From contig JABSRP010000004.1 in assembly GCA_013215145.1 (NCBI GenBank), forward strand, positions 49,867-113,866: DNA of 64,000 bases, written 5' to 3'. This document shows positions 61,902 to 64,000 of this stretch, in pieces. The DNA comes from Pseudobacteriovorax sp. Its GTDB lineage: Bacteria > Bdellovibrionota_B > Oligoflexia > Oligoflexales > Oligoflexaceae. The translations under genes were made by a program, and so were the position numbers. The notes under the pieces were generated by a model. That model did not search any database and was not told the DNA's origin. It worked only from the letters and a program-made list of their open reading frames with translations. Each line of letters begins with the position of its first letter. The stretch's first letter is position 1.

Positions 61902-61995
61902 TTCTATAGAAAAATCTCCCCTAGTATTAGATACCTACGATCAGAGTTCGAGGATTGAACTCATCATAACTAATTTTTGCCAAGGACTGGGTGAT

Positions 61996-63390
61996 ATGAC
62001 TGATAATGTTTGGTCTGATAATGAGTTTTCCACAATTGACTTAGGTGACGAACGAAGAACGAATAGGTTTTTGAGTATGGCTTCATCGTTGTCGCAAAAA
62101 CCTAATCACACAATAGCACAAGCCTGCGGGACTCGATCTAGTACCAAAGGAGCATATACACTGTTTTCTAATGATAATTTTCAAGTTGATGACATACTAC
62201 AAGCTCATTATGACTCTACCGTCGAAAGAGCTAAAGAAAAGTCAACTGTTCTTGTAATTCAAGATACCTCACAACTAAAGTACAACGGCCATATTAAGAC
62301 TGAGGGCTTGGGTTCCCTGAACCGAGAGTTCACTTCAACTGATAGTGGATTGTTTCTTCACCCTTGCCTTGCCATTACTGATGAAGGAATGCCTCTAGGC
62401 TTAGTGGGCTACAGTTGTTGGGCAAGGCAGCGAGATAATCGAGGAATGCGAGATGAATGCACAAGTCAGAGACTAAATAAAAGTATAGATGACAAGGAGT
62501 CAATAAAGTGGATAAATGGCCTATGTGAATCCTTAGAAACGTTAGCAGATTTAGATGCTGAAATAATCAACATCGCCGATCGTGAGAGTGACATTTACCC
62601 CTTTATGGCCAAAGCTATCAGTTTGAACACCTCCTTTATAGTTCGTTGTAGGCATGATCGAACAATCGAAATTGATGGATCTAAAACGAAAATCCGAAAA
62701 GCTATAACCGAATCTCCTGTTCTAGGTACAAAGAAAATCAATGTTAGGGAGAAGAGTAAAGTACGAGAGGCAAAACTAGAGATTAGATGTTTGCAGGCTG
62801 TTATTCCAAAACCGGTAAGTGATGAGTCATTTAAGCATTTAGTTGATTCAGAACCCATTCCCGTTTCTGTAGTCGAAGCTCGTGAAGTAGACCCCAGTAC
62901 AAAATCCCCAGTTCGTTGGATTCTTATAACCAATCTAAAAGTAGAAGGGTTAAATGAATGTCGTAAAGCCCTGGAAAGATACGGTCTGAGATGGACTATC
63001 GAAACTTTCTTTAAAGTCTTAAAGTCAGGTTGCAAAATTGAAGATTGTAGACTTGGAACAGCGGAGAAACTTGAGAAATATATCGCTCTCATGAGTGTAG
63101 TAACCTATAGGCTAATGCATTTGACTCTCCTATCTAGAGAGTCGCCTGATCAACCCTGTACTGCTGAATTGCAAGAAATCGAATGGCAAACTCTTCTCGT
63201 ATTAGATAGAAAAAGCAAAAAAGCTTCCTACAAATTTCCTTCGAATTTAGAAGCTATTACAATGATAGCAAAATTAGGGGGCTATCAAGCGAGAAGAAGT
63301 GATCCACCTCCTGGCCCTATTGTAATCTGGAGAGGGTGGCAAAAGCTAATGAATAGCGTTGAAGTGGTCAAGCTTATCAGTGAAACTTAA
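61996..63390 (+). CDS. IS4-family transposase, IS50/Tn5-like
   Basis: A 464-residue protein. It opens WSDNEFSTIDLGDERRTNRF and has the family ACGTRSSTKGAYTLFSND segment. The DDE triad can be placed at Asp90 (VIQDTSQLKY), Asp195 (NIADRESDIYPF) and Glu336 (LRWTIETFFKVLKSG, the Y(2)R(3)E(6)K region). Length and all motifs are intact, so the element may be active. It fills the space between the inverted repeats, with its stop nine bases from the right one. A weak site precedes the ATG. Confidence 0.9.
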   Translation: MTDNVWSDNEFSTIDLGDERRTNRFLSMASSLSQKPNHTIAQACGTRSSTKGAYTLFSNDNFQVDDILQAHYDSTVERAKEKSTVLVIQDTSQLKYNGHIKTEGLGSLNREFTSTDSGLFLHPCLAITDEGMPLGLVGYSCWARQRDNRGMRDECTSQRLNKSIDDKESIKWINGLCESLETLADLDAEIINIADRESDIYPFMAKAISLNTSFIVRCRHDRTIEIDGSKTKIRKAITESPVLGTKKINVREKSKVREAKLEIRCLQAVIPKPVSDESFKHLVDSEPIPVSVVEAREVDPSTKSPVRWILITNLKVEGLNECRKALERYGLRWTIETFFKVLKSGCKIEDCRLGTAEKLEKYIALMSVVTYRLMHLTLLSRESPDQPCTAELQEIEWQTLLVLDRKSKKASYKFPSNLEAITMIAKLGGYQARRSDPPPGPIVIWRGWQKLMNSVEVVKLISET

Positions 63391-63398
63391 GTTGAAAG

Positions 63399-63423
63399 AA
63401 GTGGGTACTAGTAAGACAATTGT
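63399..63423 (-). repeat. Right inverted repeat of the IS
   Basis: Exact reverse complement of 61877-61901, nine bases after the transposase stop. Confidence 0.85.
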
Positions 63424-63457
63424 CTAGCAATATCCACCCAACACTTTATAATCAAGG

Positions 63458-64000
63458 ATGATTCCTGTGGCTCAGATTGGGTACAAATACAAGCTTCGAT
63501 TGAACTGGAGGACCAAAGATCGTCTCAATCAGTGGATTGGTGCAAACCGCTTACTTTGGAACCTCGCCCTGTCTCAAAGAGAAATGATAGAACATAAAGA
63601 ATTCAAATTTCGTGAAACCATTGCTGGAAACTTCTCTTCGGTTAACTATAACTACCAGGAAAAACAGCTCAAAGCTTTGAAGAACGAGTATCCCTTTTTT
63701 AAAGATCTTCCTTCCCAGTCTCTTCAGCAGTGTTTGATGCAACTAGATAGAGCTTTCAGAAGATTCTTTAAGAAGCAGGCTGATTTTCCCAAACCAAAGA
63801 AAAAAGGAAAAAAGACAAAGAGAAGCCGGTATCAGATTTCCCACTCTAAAAGAAGGAGCCATTGAGTATGATAGGCACTCAAGGAGAAAAGCCTGGATCA
63901 CTCTTCCCAAAATTGGAAGGCTTCGCTTTGTCTCTTCGAGACCCTTTTCAGGGAAAGTTAAGAATGTAACCCTTACCAAACAAGGTATGGATTTTTTCGT
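63458..64000 (+). pseudogene. tnpB: tnpB (IS200/IS605-type OrfB), frameshifted and cut by the window end
   Basis: Starts near 63458 with YKYKLRLNWRTKDRLNQWIG and LLWNLALSQREM, then LPSQSLQQCLMQLDRAFRRF and DFPKPKKKGKK, all typical of the TnpB N-terminus. The frame then ends at 63865. The family continues in the +1 frame: EAGIRFPTLKEGAIEYD, then AWITLPKIGRLRFVSSRPFS, GKVKNVTLTKQGMDFF, to the window edge. Removing one A from an A6 run near 63806-63815 would restore it. TnpB is an RNA-guided nuclease in intact elements; this copy looks inactive unless the shift is a sequencing error. The RuvC-like residues lie beyond the window. Confidence 0.75.

Larger units (their letters stand above)
61877..63423 (+). 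mobile_element. IS4-family (IS50-like) insertion sequence
   Basis: A 1547-base element bounded by perfect 25-bp inverted repeats (61877-61901 and 63399-63423; ends ACAATTGTCTTACTAGTACC). It carries one transposase gene. I see no convincing target-site duplication next to the repeats: the outer flanks (GACAACCAT and CTAGCAATA) do not match. Loss of the duplication may follow from rearrangement or from insertion into a related element. A tnpB begins 35 bases to the right. Confidence 0.8.

Noticed and set aside
62595..63092. 165-codon antisense ORF in the transposase
   Set aside because: Shadow of an intact transposase.

Overview
The window looks like the chromosome of a free-living, motile, heterotrophic Gram-negative bacterium. 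The signs are outer-membrane beta-barrels (FadL type, porin, TolC, a TonB-receptor plug), many signal-peptide lipoproteins with lipoboxes, methyl-accepting chemotaxis proteins and RND efflux. The mix of lipoprotein-rich accessory genes, DUF4360-type secreted proteins, TTG/GTG starts and CheA-like membrane kinases would suit the Bdellovibrionota/Oligoflexia or another deltaproteobacterial-type lineage. That placement is inference only; no rRNA or other taxonomic marker is present. No tRNA, rRNA or CRISPR array was seen.

Layout. 1-5.7 kb: end of a lipase-like hydrolase, FadL, a small unknown gene, a Tat-exported Csp1-like copper-storage protein and two soluble chemoreceptors. 5.7-16.8 kb: mostly secreted or lipid-anchored proteins on the minus strand, including a frameshifted LamG-like lipoprotein, a protein ending in a CxxCH motif, an astacin-like metalloprotease with DM9 repeats, and a three-gene barrel/lipoprotein operon. 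17-20.3 kb: a compact cupin-like, GNAT-like and ATP-grasp cluster that resembles a small-molecule or peptide tailoring pathway. 20.4-30.2 kb: a lipoprotein, histidine phosphatase, cupredoxin, convergent speE/speD (spermidine synthesis), an unrecognised Rossmann-like protein, porin, glucosaminidase, and a MoxR-type AAA ATPase paired with a CoxE-type VWA protein.

30.5-43.5 kb is the most unusual part. Two loci each join periplasmic solute-binding proteins, without any ABC permease or ATPase, to a membrane-anchored CheA-like kinase (sensor, HAMP, PAS-like region, HPt, HATPase, no CheW domain). Locus 1 is an intact two-gene pair. Locus 2 is a five-gene operon whose kinase is split by a one-base frameshift at an A6 run and whose first gene is a TonB receptor cut down to its plug. 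Between them lies an operon for a collagen-like secreted protein and two DUF4360-like proteins, the last interrupted by an in-frame TAG.

43.5-64 kb: a TolC-RND-TetR efflux operon with no adaptor gene and palindromic operator candidates, secreted unknowns, a methyltransferase and a P450, a PAS histidine kinase, a secreted protein made of eight 67-residue four-cysteine repeats, a PA14 lipoprotein, a frameshifted lipase, then a mobile zone: a structured RNA-like element, an IS4/IS50-type insertion sequence with 25-bp perfect inverted repeats, and a frameshifted tnpB running off the end.

Four genes carry one-base frameshifts and a fifth an in-frame stop. Either this strain is losing genes, or some of the lesions are assembly errors at short homopolymers. 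The sequence alone cannot decide.
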